Below are positions 16,406-22,823 of a stretch of 22,823 nt of DNA, one piece after another. The DNA is from Sphingomonas sp. (lineage in GTDB: Bacteria; Pseudomonadota; Alphaproteobacteria; Sphingomonadales; Sphingomonadaceae). Made by a program: the position numbers and the translations under genes. The stretch covers positions 1 to 22,823 of the forward strand of contig JAJNQF010000195.1 in the NCBI GenBank assembly GCA_021154945.1, given 5' to 3'. The notes beneath the pieces were generated by a model. The model did not search any database. It was not told where the DNA came from and saw only the letters and a program-made list of their open reading frames with translations. How positions within the stretch are numbered: the stretch's first letter is position 1; each line of letters begins with the position of its first letter.

Positions 16406-16833
16406 CGATTATGACCGGTAATAAACGCCGAAAGCTGTAGGTGCTGTGGGAAAACCTGTGAGCGATTCAGGGACGGCTTGGAGAACGCCGCTATCCACGC
16501 GCCAATCACTACAACAATCTGATTCTAGATTCTTCTTTAGTAGAAGGAAGGAACCCCGGCTCGGATCGGACCGTCGTCAAACCTGACCGGGCGGCTTCTC
16601 GTCCGACCATCGCCTGTTGGCGTCAGGGCCGTCTAGATCGCTCGGGCGGCGCGTGAGGCGTATCGTGCTTTGACGTGGAAAACCCCGAAGGCCGTGTTTG
16701 CTTTACCTTCGTGGTTCATCGCCGCTCGGTCGGAGCGACGGGTTTGGCGTGGGTCATTGTCGATCGTTTCGCCGAAGGGGATGCGGCCGAAGTTGAAACT
16801 CGTCGCAACTGCCTACGATTTGGTCATGCTAAC
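16406..16833. other. Intergenic stretch, no supported gene
   Basis: About 430 bases between the decayed gene and the minus-strand operon. It contains an AT-rich patch (about 16510-16550) with a small hairpin (CTTCT/AGAAG). Two poor DnaA-box-like words also occur nearby (TTTTCCCACA on the minus strand near 16445, CTATCCACG near 16491), each with two mismatches to the consensus. I see no terminator after the operon end at 16834. Confidence 0.35.
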
Positions 16834-17610
16834 TCAGGACGGCTTGACTCCGGCTCCGATAACGAGCGTCAGGAAATGCTCGGTAAGTCTCTTGGCGCCT
16901 TTGGAATATGCCAACTGCCCCCAGTCGTCCCATCGGTCCGTCCTTTCCGCCAGCCAGCCGAAGAAGTCGTCCCGAGCACTCTCGTCGGTAAACGATTGCG
17001 ACCACGTGATCCTGCGCGTCGGCAATCGTGCACCGACCGCCACGCCGGTCAGCGTGATCAGATGCGATCTATGGATCTGTTCGCGAGCGAAGACATGCGG
17101 ACGTCCCGCGACCTCGCGCTCGAACGCGGAGAGTGCCCTCCGACGCGCCTCATCCGGCGCATCCCGGCCCGAATGTCGAACGGCGTCCACGACGGCTTCC
17201 ATGGGCAGATCCACCCAGTCGGGATCGCGGGTTGCCTGCAGCATCAACATGACGGACGATCCGAGTTCCGTGAGAGGTGCTTCGAGCCCGAGCCGACCCT
17301 CCTTCGCCAGCAGGCCTACGGAGGACAACCAGCCGAGGTAGAAGCGCCAAAACAGCATGTCTCCGCCAAAGAGATCATGCCGGTTCTCTCCTCCGTTCGA
17401 CCACCTGGACCCGATGGCGGTAAGTACGCGGAGGAGCAGCTCGAGCTGCTCCTTTGCGAAGTGCGATTCCGGGAAGCCGAGCTTGCCCTGCCAGAAGGCT
17501 TCGCGGACGGTCTGCCAATGGATGCCGTTGTCGTCCTCGAGGCCGCGCGTGCTGGCGCGCAGCCACCAGCCCCATGGCAGGGTTCCACCGCCCTTGGTCC
17601 GCGTGTCCAT
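16834..17610 (-). CDS. 258-residue orphan protein, last gene of the exonuclease operon
   Basis: It starts at the ATG ending at 17610, with GGGAGG seven bases upstream and the stop of the previous gene only two bases away, so it is tightly coupled. A longer frame upstream overlaps the previous gene and is discarded. The family is not recognised. The protein is soluble and Trp-rich (LPWGWWLRAS, HWQTVREAFWQGKLGFPESHF), with predicted helices throughout (KEQLELLLRVLTAIGSRW, GDMLFWRFYLGWLSSVGLLAKEG) and no catalytic motif that I can name. The segment around residues 75-115 reads like a winged-helix or helical bundle. The operon context suggests it works with the upstream 269-residue protein. Confidence 0.68.
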   Translation of the reverse strand: MDTRTKGGGTLPWGWWLRASTRGLEDDNGIHWQTVREAFWQGKLGFPESHFAKEQLELLLRVLTAIGSRWSNGGENRHDLFGGDMLFWRFYLGWLSSVGLLAKEGRLGLEAPLTELGSSVMLMLQATRDPDWVDLPMEAVVDAVRHSGRDAPDEARRRALSAFEREVAGRPHVFAREQIHRSHLITLTGVAVGARLPTRRITWSQSFTDESARDDFFGWLAERTDRWDDWGQLAYSKGAKRLTEHFLTLVIGAGVKPS

Positions 17611-17612
17611 CG

Positions 17613-18422
17613 TCAACCTCCCTGATCGAGTTCGAGGCCGATCGGCGGAAGCGGCGGCCCCTCCCGGGGCGGCATCGGCATGCCGTCCTCGACCGCGCGC
17701 AGTTGCGCGGCAAGGTTCAGGATCTCGGTGACGACGTATGCGTCGTCCCGGTAGACCGTGCCCACCTCGGCCTCCATGAACCTTGCGACCCGGGGATCGT
17801 CGCCAGGCACGTAATCGTACAGGTGGTTGCATTCGAAGCCGAACCACCAGGCGTGCGCGTCCTGCACGCGGTACCCGGTCGCGTGGACCATGGGGTCGAA
17901 CCGGACAGCCCCACCGGGCGCATGGCAGATGCGGTGGGCCTCCCGTCTGATCTTTCGTTCCGGAGTTGGACCATCCTCGCAAACCTTAGAATAGGTCAGA
18001 CCCCCGTGGACTTCGATTCCGAGGTCCTGCGGCAGCGCCTCGTGATCGAACCGGTAGAGCGGATGCAGGGACGGGACGCCGACGTAACCGCCGAGATAGC
18101 CACCGTCAGTCGACCGCATCATGATGCATTCGTAGCCGGTCGCGGCGTCGCGCCAGGCGACCTTGTCGGCTTCGCCCAGCCAAGGTCCCTCCTTCGGCTT
18201 GGCATCCTCGACGAAGTAGATCTCGTCCGCATGGATGGTGCGATCGCGCATGACGTAGGGACGGTCGACGACCAGGGTCGTGTCGCCATCGCGCAGGACG
18301 GGCACGGCGGGTCCGCCGACCCTGATCATCTCGCTGGGGCTTGCCGAAACAGGCACCAAAGCCGGGTCGGCTTTCGGGTTTCGGCTCTTCTTCGATGCGG
18401 GCCGTGATGGCGTCTTGGCCAT
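17613..18422 (-). CDS. 269-residue phage/plasmid-type hypothetical protein
   Basis: The start at 18422 has a strong ribosome site (AAGGAGGAG, then four bases to ATG). After a basic disordered N-terminus (residues 1-25), the protein shows motifs that recur in a family of uncharacterised proteins from phages and mobile elements: GGYLGGYVGVPSLHPLY, then VHGGLTYS, then WWFGFECNH, with Cys/His/Asp residues that could bind a metal (inference). The C-terminal helix (VVTEILNLAAQLRAVE) is also typical of that family. Its biochemical role is unknown. The frame stays open upstream to 18731 through two similar short coding motifs with their own start codons, so longer forms of 323 or 372 residues are possible. 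It is followed after two bases by the 258-residue gene. Confidence 0.72.
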   Translation of the reverse strand: MAKTPSRPASKKSRNPKADPALVPVSASPSEMIRVGGPAVPVLRDGDTTLVVDRPYVMRDRTIHADEIYFVEDAKPKEGPWLGEADKVAWRDAATGYECIMMRSTDGGYLGGYVGVPSLHPLYRFDHEALPQDLGIEVHGGLTYSKVCEDGPTPERKIRREAHRICHAPGGAVRFDPMVHATGYRVQDAHAWWFGFECNHLYDYVPGDDPRVARFMEAEVGTVYRDDAYVVTEILNLAAQLRAVEDGMPMPPREGPPLPPIGLELDQGG

Positions 18423-18537
18423 TTTCTCCTCCTTCGGTGATGGAACTGGATGCCCTGCGTTGGGCGAGGGGGGGGCGGGCCGTGAAGCTGCGGCCGAGCC
18501 GTTGTGGGCGCCCCGCGGACGGGCGAGGTCGCGGCGG

Positions 18538-18731
18538 ACTATTATGACTCCGCCGGTGGTCTCGATCGTCTTCCTGACCTTCATCTGCGTTTCCCTGCCT
18601 GACTTTTCGTGATGCGCGGGGGCGTCCGGGTAGGGGGCGTGCCGGCGCCGAAAGGCAAGCAGCGACGCCCGCATGCGAACACCTCGGATTATTATGACCC
18701 CTCCGTCCGTCTCGACCCGCTTCCGGATCAT
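18538..18731 (-). repeat. Duplicated short coding motif upstream of the 269-residue gene
   Basis: Two ATG-initiated segments, starting at 18731 and 18584 on the minus strand, encode MIRKRVETDGGVIIIRG and MKVRKTIETTGGVIIVRR. They share R-K-x-x-E-T-x-GGVII-x-R, and the DNA shares a TCATAATA core in both. The first has GGGGAG six bases ahead; the second has only AGGGA. Both are in the same frame as the downstream 269-residue gene, with no stop between. They may be small proteins, alternative N-termini or leader peptides. Confidence 0.5.
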
Positions 18732-18793
18732 CGTGATCTCCCCGGGCAGGTTTCGGATCGGCGACCCGGTCGGCAAGGTGCGTGACCGCCACC

Positions 18794-19675
18794 TCACAAA
18801 AATCGGTTCCGGGCGGTCACGCGCTCGAGGTCCGGGCAGATCGCCTTGGGCTTGGCCTCCACCGCGTAGACGTGGCCGGCGAGCCAGAACTGCTCTTCGA
18901 CGAGCCGGGCGTCCTCGATCTCGCGCCACCAGACCTTGTCGTTGGAGGACCAGCGATATCCCCGCTCCTTCAGAAGATCTTTGACCCCGAAGTCGGCACC
19001 CTTGGCCCGCACGATCCAGCCGGGCCGGGCGCCGGTCTCGATCATCTCGGCGAGGGCCGGCCGATCGGCCGCGTCGCGGTGGCGCAGGATTTGGATCATG
19101 GCGTCCACGTCGGCGGAGGCACGATGCCCGCAGTGGTAGTAGCCCGCCTGGACCAGCAGATACCCGAGGACCTTGCCGTCGAAGCCCCTGGTCTTCCAGT
19201 CGACCTGCGCCATCGAACAGCACCAGTTGAGACCGCGCGCCCCCGGCAGACGGTTCTCGACCCAGCGACGATCGAACTTCGCGTTGTGCGCGACGACGAA
19301 GCTCGCCGAACCCAGGAGACGGGTTGCCGCGTCTTCGTCGATCTCGCGGCCGACCAGATCGGCGTCGCTGAGCCCGGTGAGCGCCTGGATCTCCGGCGTG
19401 AGCGGCGTGCCGGGATCCTCGCGCCACTCGAAGGCCTCGTCGATGTCGGTGACGACGCCGTCGCGATCGTAGCGGAAACGGCGAAGCGCGAGTTCGATGA
19501 TCCCACCCGTGTTCGGATCCAACCCGGTCGTCTCCACATCGACGCCGATGCCGATGTACGAGCCGCGACCTTCACCCTCGCCGGTGGAACCCTCACGGAT
19601 CCGCAGGGGGTGCAGTACGCGCACGACTCCGTCCTCGACCGCGGGGGCGCGGTCGACTGCAAGCTTGATGCTCAT
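18794..19675 (-). CDS. DEDDh-type 3'-5' exonuclease (DnaQ/epsilon-like)
   Basis: It has 293 residues, starting at the ATG ending at 19675 with GAGGAG six bases upstream. All exonuclease motifs are present: Exo I DVETTGLD (D46, E48), Exo II AHNAKFD (D135) and Exo III HRASADVDA (H184, D189). That is the DEDDh set that removes nucleotides from 3' ends with two metal ions. An N-terminal extension of about 40 residues precedes the core. The C-terminal part (about 215-293) is an added module (GVKDLLKERGYRWSSNDKVWWREI) of the kind that follows the nuclease in stand-alone exonucleases of mobile elements, perhaps for substrate binding. It is the second gene of an operon that begins at 20508. The window has no polymerase gene, so a repair, plasmid or defence role is more likely than proofreading. 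Confidence 0.87.
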   Translation of the reverse strand: MSIKLAVDRAPAVEDGVVRVLHPLRIREGSTGEGEGRGSYIGIGVDVETTGLDPNTGGIIELALRRFRYDRDGVVTDIDEAFEWREDPGTPLTPEIQALTGLSDADLVGREIDEDAATRLLGSASFVVAHNAKFDRRWVENRLPGARGLNWCCSMAQVDWKTRGFDGKVLGYLLVQAGYYHCGHRASADVDAMIQILRHRDAADRPALAEMIETGARPGWIVRAKGADFGVKDLLKERGYRWSSNDKVWWREIEDARLVEEQFWLAGHVYAVEAKPKAICPDLERVTARNRFL

Positions 19676-19740
19676 TTCGATCTCCTCGGGAGTACCGGTC
19701 GCCTACTCGCGCCGGCTACGAAGGACCTGCCCTCTCGGTG

Positions 19741-20508
19741 CTAGGCCTGAATGTTCTGCTGGATGTCGACCGCGAAGGTCCTAGCGCCAGGCGACGCGCA
19801 GTCGCGCTGCATCTGACGGATCACCTCCACTACCGGGGTGGGGACCAACGCGACGACGAGGGGCGCTCCTTCGTGAAGGCCGAGACGGATGTCGGCCACC
19901 TCCGCCAGTTCGGCGCCCAGGCGCCGCGTAAGGCGGCTTCTCACTTCGGTGGCGTTGCGCGCCACCGAGGCGTGGAATGCCTGGAACATGGCGTTGTCGC
20001 GGGTGTCGGCGATCGTTGCGGTGTACAGCCGAAGCTTCGTCGAACGCCCGGAGCCGCCTCGACCGCCACGACCGGTCGAACCCAGCCGGTCGCCGTAGAG
20101 ATACTCGGACTCGTGGTCGTCGAAGTCGTCGTCATCCTCCGCCATGAGGGCGTCGATGGCGGAACGCTCAACGTCCAGGCCAAGCCCAAGCCCGTGCACG
20201 AGAATGCCGCGAAGACAATCGTCGCGCTGGAGACAGGCATCGATGGCCGTGTTGCCGTTGAAGAGCCGTCTCGGTGCCAGCATCCACGACATTGGGTCGT
20301 ACTTCACGTCTTCGCGCTGAAAGCGGCCTGCGGTTTCCGAGGCGACCAGCGCGACGCGACAGATGGCCCGGCGGGTAGTGACGACCACCTGGTCCCCCGG
20401 ACCGTCCGCATCGAGCGGGTCGAGGAGAGGGGCGGTCTGGTCGAAGTCGTGATCGCCGACGAAGACGGGAGGAGGGGACTGGTCGGCTCGAGCCACGATC
20501 ATGCTCAT
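19741..20508 (-). CDS. 255-residue orphan, first gene of the exonuclease operon, possible MbcA/ParS-like segment
   Basis: The ATG ending at 20508 has GGAG seven bases upstream; a second ATG two codons later is less well placed. The segment WMLAPRRLFNGNTAIDACLQ (about residues 74-93) recalls the W-x-x-x-P-x-x-LF-x-G-x-x-A-x-x-x-C core of DUF2384/MbcA/ParS-type antitoxin domains, followed by GILVHGLGLGLD. I hold that likeness only loosely. An acidic patch (AEDDDDFDDHESEY, about 122-135) and a Gly/Arg-rich linker (GRGGRGGSGRS) separate it from a C-terminal helical/strand half. There are no membrane segments. It is transcribed divergently from the ArsR-type gene, and its promoter overlaps a 28-bp inverted repeat, so it is probably repressed by that regulator. 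It is 65 bases upstream of the exonuclease gene. Confidence 0.68.
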   Translation of the reverse strand: MSMIVARADQSPPPVFVGDHDFDQTAPLLDPLDADGPGDQVVVTTRRAICRVALVASETAGRFQREDVKYDPMSWMLAPRRLFNGNTAIDACLQRDDCLRGILVHGLGLGLDVERSAIDALMAEDDDDFDDHESEYLYGDRLGSTGRGGRGGSGRSTKLRLYTATIADTRDNAMFQAFHASVARNATEVRSRLTRRLGAELAEVADIRLGLHEGAPLVVALVPTPVVEVIRQMQRDCASPGARTFAVDIQQNIQA

Positions 20509-20572
20509 GGTACTGCTCCATTACCGCCTCGTTCCCATCGGCCGACACAGGCGGTGATGCGCCGGCCCGCAC

Positions 20573-20601
20573 GATATAAGCGAAGTTCAAACTCATTACA
20601 A
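20573..20601 (-). promoter_or_regulatory. Promoter of the minus-strand exonuclease operon
   Basis: On the minus strand TTGTAA (complement 20596-20601) and TATATC (complement 20573-20578) are separated by 17 bases, about 65 bases upstream of the ATG at 20508. The -35 box lies inside the left arm of the inverted repeat described next. On the plus strand TTACAA (20596-20601) and TAATAA (20619-20624), also 17 bases apart, could serve the ArsR-type gene. Confidence 0.5.
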
Positions 20602-20622
20602 CAATACACGAAACGTTGTAAT
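20595..20622. promoter_or_regulatory. Inverted-repeat operator, probable ArsR-family binding site
   Basis: ATTACAAC (20595-20602) and GTTGTAAT (20615-20622) form perfect 8-bp arms around 12 bases. The site sits between the divergent exonuclease operon and the arsR-like gene, in an AT-rich island of otherwise GC-rich DNA, and overlaps the predicted promoters of both. Position, symmetry and neighbour make it a strong candidate autorepression site. Confidence 0.6.
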
Positions 20623-20700
20623 AAAAAGGCATTCGCGGCTATAAGCGGTGATCCGGGTTGCCGGGGCGGCGAGTCCGCCTACAATGGGAGAGTGGAAAAC

Positions 20701-20982
20701 ATGAAGGCCATGCAAGTGATGTCGGCGCTCTCGCAAGCGACGCGTTTCGACGTCTACACCCGCCTGGTCGAAGCGCTGCCGGGAGGGGTCGCCTCCGGCG
20801 ATCTGGCCGCCGGAACGAACAGCGCGCCAAGCGCCATGAGCGCCCACTTGGCCATTCTGTCGCGGGCCGGACTGGTGACCTCCGAGAAGGTCGGCAAAAC
20901 TGTGATCTACCGCGGGGTCACCGGCCCGGTGGAGGAACTGTCAGGCCTCCTGGCCGACCGGTTCACGTCAAGGAGCGCGTGA
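20701..20982 (+). CDS. ArsR-family winged-helix repressor without cysteines
   Basis: It has 93 residues from ATG 20701. GGGAG lies ten bases upstream, and an in-frame GTG at 20692 is too close to it. It opens like ArsR proteins (MSALSQATRFDVYTRLVEALP). A recognition helix follows (APSAMSAHLAILSRAGLV, about residues 42-59) and then a wing (SEKVGKTVIYRG). ArsR-family dimers usually repress a neighbouring operon and let go on binding an inducer. The metal-binding ELCVCDL-type motif is missing and there is no Cys at all, so it is not a classical thiolate metal sensor. It diverges from the four-gene exonuclease operon and the 28-bp inverted repeat is between them. I expect repression of that operon and itself. 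Confidence 0.86.
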   Translation: MKAMQVMSALSQATRFDVYTRLVEALPGGVASGDLAAGTNSAPSAMSAHLAILSRAGLVTSEKVGKTVIYRGVTGPVEELSGLLADRFTSRSA

Positions 20983-21028
20983 CGCCGGGGGGCCGAAGTC
21001 GGTCGACGCCGACGGACGCTACGGCCTT

Positions 21029-21151
21029 TCTCAAAAAGGATCGTTTTTGATGCGCCATCATGTGAGAACCTTTAGCAGTCGATGCCAGCGTCTCAAAACA
21101 CTTTCGCGATTGGAGCTCGACATGATAGGCGTCGGACATGAGTTCTGAGAA
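21029..21151. promoter_or_regulatory. Repeat-rich res-like site upstream of the serine recombinase
   Basis: The 120 bases before the recombinase hold TCTCAAAA twice (21029-21036, 21091-21098), its near complement TGAGAA (21063-21068), a perfect hairpin TCAAAAA-N6-TTTTTGA (21031-21050) and TTCTGAGAA (21143-21151). Tn3-type resolvases act at res sites of about this length, made of three inverted subsites next to their gene. The subsite borders cannot be fixed from one sequence. Confidence 0.42.
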
Positions 21152-21157
21152 TGCTTC

Positions 21158-21742
21158 ATGCTGATCGGCTATGCCCGAGTGTCGACCCCGGAACAGGATC
21201 TGACCCCGCAGCTCGAAGCGCTGCGCAGTGCGGGTTGCGAGCGAACCTTCTCGGATAAGGCCAGCGGAGCAAAAGCCGACCGCGCCGGCTTAGCCGACGC
21301 GCTTTCCCATGCGCGAACCGGCGACATCCTTGTAGTATGGAAGCTCGACCGGCTCGGCCGTACCATGAAGGGACTGATCGACCTCGCGTCCGATCTGGCG
21401 GCGAGGGGGATCGGGCTAAAATCGATTACTGACGGGATCGATACCGCAGGCACAGCTGGGAAACTCGTTTTCCATATCATGGCGGCGATGGCCGAGATGG
21501 AGCGTGACTTGGTACGTGAGCGCACGACGGCTGCGTTGATCGTCGCCCGGCGTGAGGGCAGGGTAGGTGGCCGGAAGACAGTAATGACACCCAAACGCCT
21601 CGAGGCCGCGCGGAAACTTTTATCCTCGGGGATGACTGCCCGCGAAATAGCCCCAACCATCGGCGTCTCGATCGCGACGTTATACCGGCATTTGCCAGCA
21701 CCAGAACAAGAGGCAATTAGCGCGGAAGAGAATGTCGCTTAG
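21158..21742 (+). CDS. Tn3-type serine resolvase/invertase
   Basis: It has 194 residues from ATG 21158; the ribosome site is weak. The catalytic domain is typical: IGYARVST with nucleophile S9 and R7, and later VWKLDRLGRT, which carries the active-site arginines. A long E helix region (LVFHIMAAMAEMERDLVRERT) and a C-terminal helix-turn-helix (MTAREIAPTIGVSIATLYRHL) complete it. The length is standard for the small resolvase/invertase group. It makes double-strand breaks through a phosphoserine link and recombines two short sites, for cointegrate or multimer resolution or inversion. No Tn3 transposase or invertible segment is visible in the window, so it may be a plasmid or island resolvase. 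A 14-bp palindrome overlaps its stop codon. Confidence 0.95.
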   Translation: MLIGYARVSTPEQDLTPQLEALRSAGCERTFSDKASGAKADRAGLADALSHARTGDILVVWKLDRLGRTMKGLIDLASDLAARGIGLKSITDGIDTAGTAGKLVFHIMAAMAEMERDLVRERTTAALIVARREGRVGGRKTVMTPKRLEAARKLLSSGMTAREIAPTIGVSIATLYRHLPAPEQEAISAEENVA

Positions 21743-21754
21743 CCGCATGCGGCT
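21741..21754. repeat. 14-bp perfect palindrome at the recombinase stop codon
   Basis: AGCCGCATGCGGCT overlaps the final bases of the stop codon. There is no loop or T-run, so it is a poor terminator. A weaker hairpin (CTGGCT 21777-21782 with AGCCAG 21798-21803) lies just beyond, between the converging recombinase and MucR-like genes. Confidence 0.4.
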
Positions 21755-21811
21755 GATCTACACGCACCATAAATGGCTGGCTCCCCGTTCCCTGAGAAGC
21801 CAGTCCCTAAA

Positions 21812-22318
21812 TCATTCCGCCGCTGCTTCTTCGGTCTTGCGCTTGCGCGGAGCCGAAGCGGGCTTTGCGTCTGCCTTGGCTACATTCGTCTGGCCAGGCT
21901 TGCGACCCAGTCCAATGCTCTTGGCCATCGTACGACGTGCTTCCGAATAGGTAGGAGCGACCATGGGGTAATCAGCCTTCAGGCCATAACGCTCGCGATA
22001 CTCCACGGGCGTCATGCCGTTAGTCGCGAGGTGACGGCGCAGCGTCTTATACGGCTTACCATCGATCATGCTGATGATGTGATCAGGGCTGGCAAGCGAC
22101 TTACGAGCCGTCACTGCCGGGGTGTATTCTTGAGCAGATGCTTCGGGTTCAGCAGCGGTCACGTTTCCACCGACCAGCACCGAAACAGTTTCATACATCT
22201 TGTTCAGGAAGGCTGGAACGTCGTCAGCATTGGTACGCGTGTTGGGATTGGCCAACCAGGCGATTGTCAATTCCGTAGCGAGTTCAACGGGGTTCAGGTC
22301 GAGGGTAGTGTCGGGCAT
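21812..22318 (-). CDS. MucR/Ros-family transcriptional regulator with most zinc ligands replaced
   Basis: It has 168 residues if started at the ATG ending at 22318, which has GGAG six bases upstream. The ATG at 22330 has no ribosome site. The family signature is clear: SPDHIISMIDGKPYKTLRRHL, then MTPVEYRERYGLKADYPMVAP, then SEARRTMAKSIGLGRKPG. In Ros/MucR the zinc ligands are a Cys, a Cys/Asp and two His. Here the first Cys is Ser (ISMID) and the second His is Asn (RHLATNG), with only Asp and one His kept. Zinc-free members that still fold and bind DNA are known in rhizobia. MucR-type proteins act as global, H-NS-like repressors at AT-rich sites in alphaproteobacteria. This copy may silence the mobile DNA here (inference). 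The C-terminal tail is basic (KPASAPRKRK). Confidence 0.9.
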   Translation of the reverse strand: MPDTTLDLNPVELATELTIAWLANPNTRTNADDVPAFLNKMYETVSVLVGGNVTAAEPEASAQEYTPAVTARKSLASPDHIISMIDGKPYKTLRRHLATNGMTPVEYRERYGLKADYPMVAPTYSEARRTMAKSIGLGRKPGQTNVAKADAKPASAPRKRKTEEAAAE

Positions 22319-22823
22319 AGAAGTCTCCATTTCTGGAGGCGCATCTAGGTACTTGATTGGTCGCTGGCAATATCAGGTCGCGCTAAACCATCTATTTGAG
22401 ACCGATACATAAAATGAACCCGGGAATACGCATTCCTAATTACCATCCGAGACCTTGGCAAATTTGCTCCTTCGCTGACGCCGACGCCAGCGACCGTTTG
22501 CATCTTGCCGGGCTTGCTCCAAACTCCTGATCGACGATAATTAATCAAGCTCTCATGCGCGGAGCGGTCACCGCTCTAACCGTATCCGTCGCGGGGCCTA
22601 AGCACTGGCAAGGTCGCGCCGGAGACGCAAAACACCTGTTTGTTGTACAGTCGTGATTGCGACTGGTTTTTCACACATCTGACCGCTGAGGACACTCTGC
22701 AGGCCTATATCGAGCCGAAAGCTAAGCCGTTGCTTCCAGCTCGCGTAAGCTGCGGCCCCGCGTCTCTCTTCCTGCGCGCCCGATCAGTACCGCTGACAGC
22801 GTCATTGGTACAATCAGCGCGAT
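22319..22823. other. Right-edge region, no supported gene
   Basis: About 500 bases upstream of the MucR-like gene. A 67-codon minus frame (22345-22548) has no ribosome site or recognisable product. A perfect palindrome GAGCGGT-C-ACCGCTC is at 22562-22576, and a hairpin CAGTCG-N6-CGACTG is near 22651. A short open plus-strand frame after about 22640 reads DWFFTHLTAEDTLQAYIEPKA. It could be the start of a coding fragment cut by the window edge, but I cannot name it. Confidence 0.35.

Noticed and set aside
16440..16550. DnaA-box-like words next to an AT-rich patch, suggesting a replication origin.
   Set aside because: Each box has two mismatches, there are no iterons and no replication initiator gene is nearby.
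1..22823. CRISPR array or CRISPR-associated transposition genes.
   Set aside because: No regularly spaced direct repeats and no cas-like protein were seen on either strand.
22640..22823. A possible transposase fragment at the right edge.
   Set aside because: The translated piece is short and matches no transposase motif that I can name.

Overview
This window comes from a high-GC bacterium. A MucR/Ros-type regulator near the right edge and the general protein style point to an alphaproteobacterium, plausibly a sphingomonad. The genus is my inference and is not proven by any single gene. The DNA is accessory in character: a transposition module, a serine recombinase, orphan genes, decayed genes and no housekeeping genes. 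It could be a plasmid, an integrated element or a genomic island.

Region A (1-3.2 kb) holds three genes: the C-terminal part of a helix-hairpin-helix/zinc-ribbon protein, a 242-residue protein made of helix-turn-helix segments that resembles a stand-alone transposase DNA-binding region, and on the minus strand a 383-residue transposase-like protein. In the last, the second catalytic Asp of the DDE triad appears replaced by His.

Region B (3.1-12 kb, plus strand) is the core. A divergent intergenic region carries a good promoter and two 17-bp direct repeats 33 bp apart. It is followed by a 161-residue orphan, tnsA (D116/E130/K132), tnsB (clear DD35E: D310, D396, E432; acidic tail), tnsC/tniB (AAA+ ATPase) and tniQ. 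This is a complete Tn7-type cut-and-paste set. About 150 bp downstream lie homologues of both exonuclease VII subunits, xseA and xseB. The xseA reading frame is interrupted by one in-frame TAG inside the OB-fold, while the rest of the gene, including its catalytic motifs, is intact. No transposon ends were found. The unusual feature is a Tn7-like TnsABC-TniQ module sitting beside its own ExoVII-like nuclease, with satellite transposase-derived proteins next to it.

Region C (12.2-16.8 kb) has a 571-residue orphan on the minus strand, a gene-poor stretch, and a decayed CoiA-like nuclease-family gene with two in-frame TGA codons and a frameshift.

Region D (16.8-21 kb, minus strand) is a probable operon: an orphan with a possible MbcA/ParS-like segment, a DEDDh 3'-5' exonuclease, a phage/plasmid-type hypothetical with a duplicated short N-terminal coding motif, and another orphan. 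It diverges from a cysteine-free ArsR-family repressor. A 28-bp inverted repeat between them overlaps the operon's predicted -35 box, so local repression is likely.

Region E (21-22.8 kb) has a Tn3-type serine resolvase with a repeat-rich, res-like upstream region, a zinc-ligand-poor MucR/Ros regulator on the opposite strand, and about 500 bp with no convincing gene.
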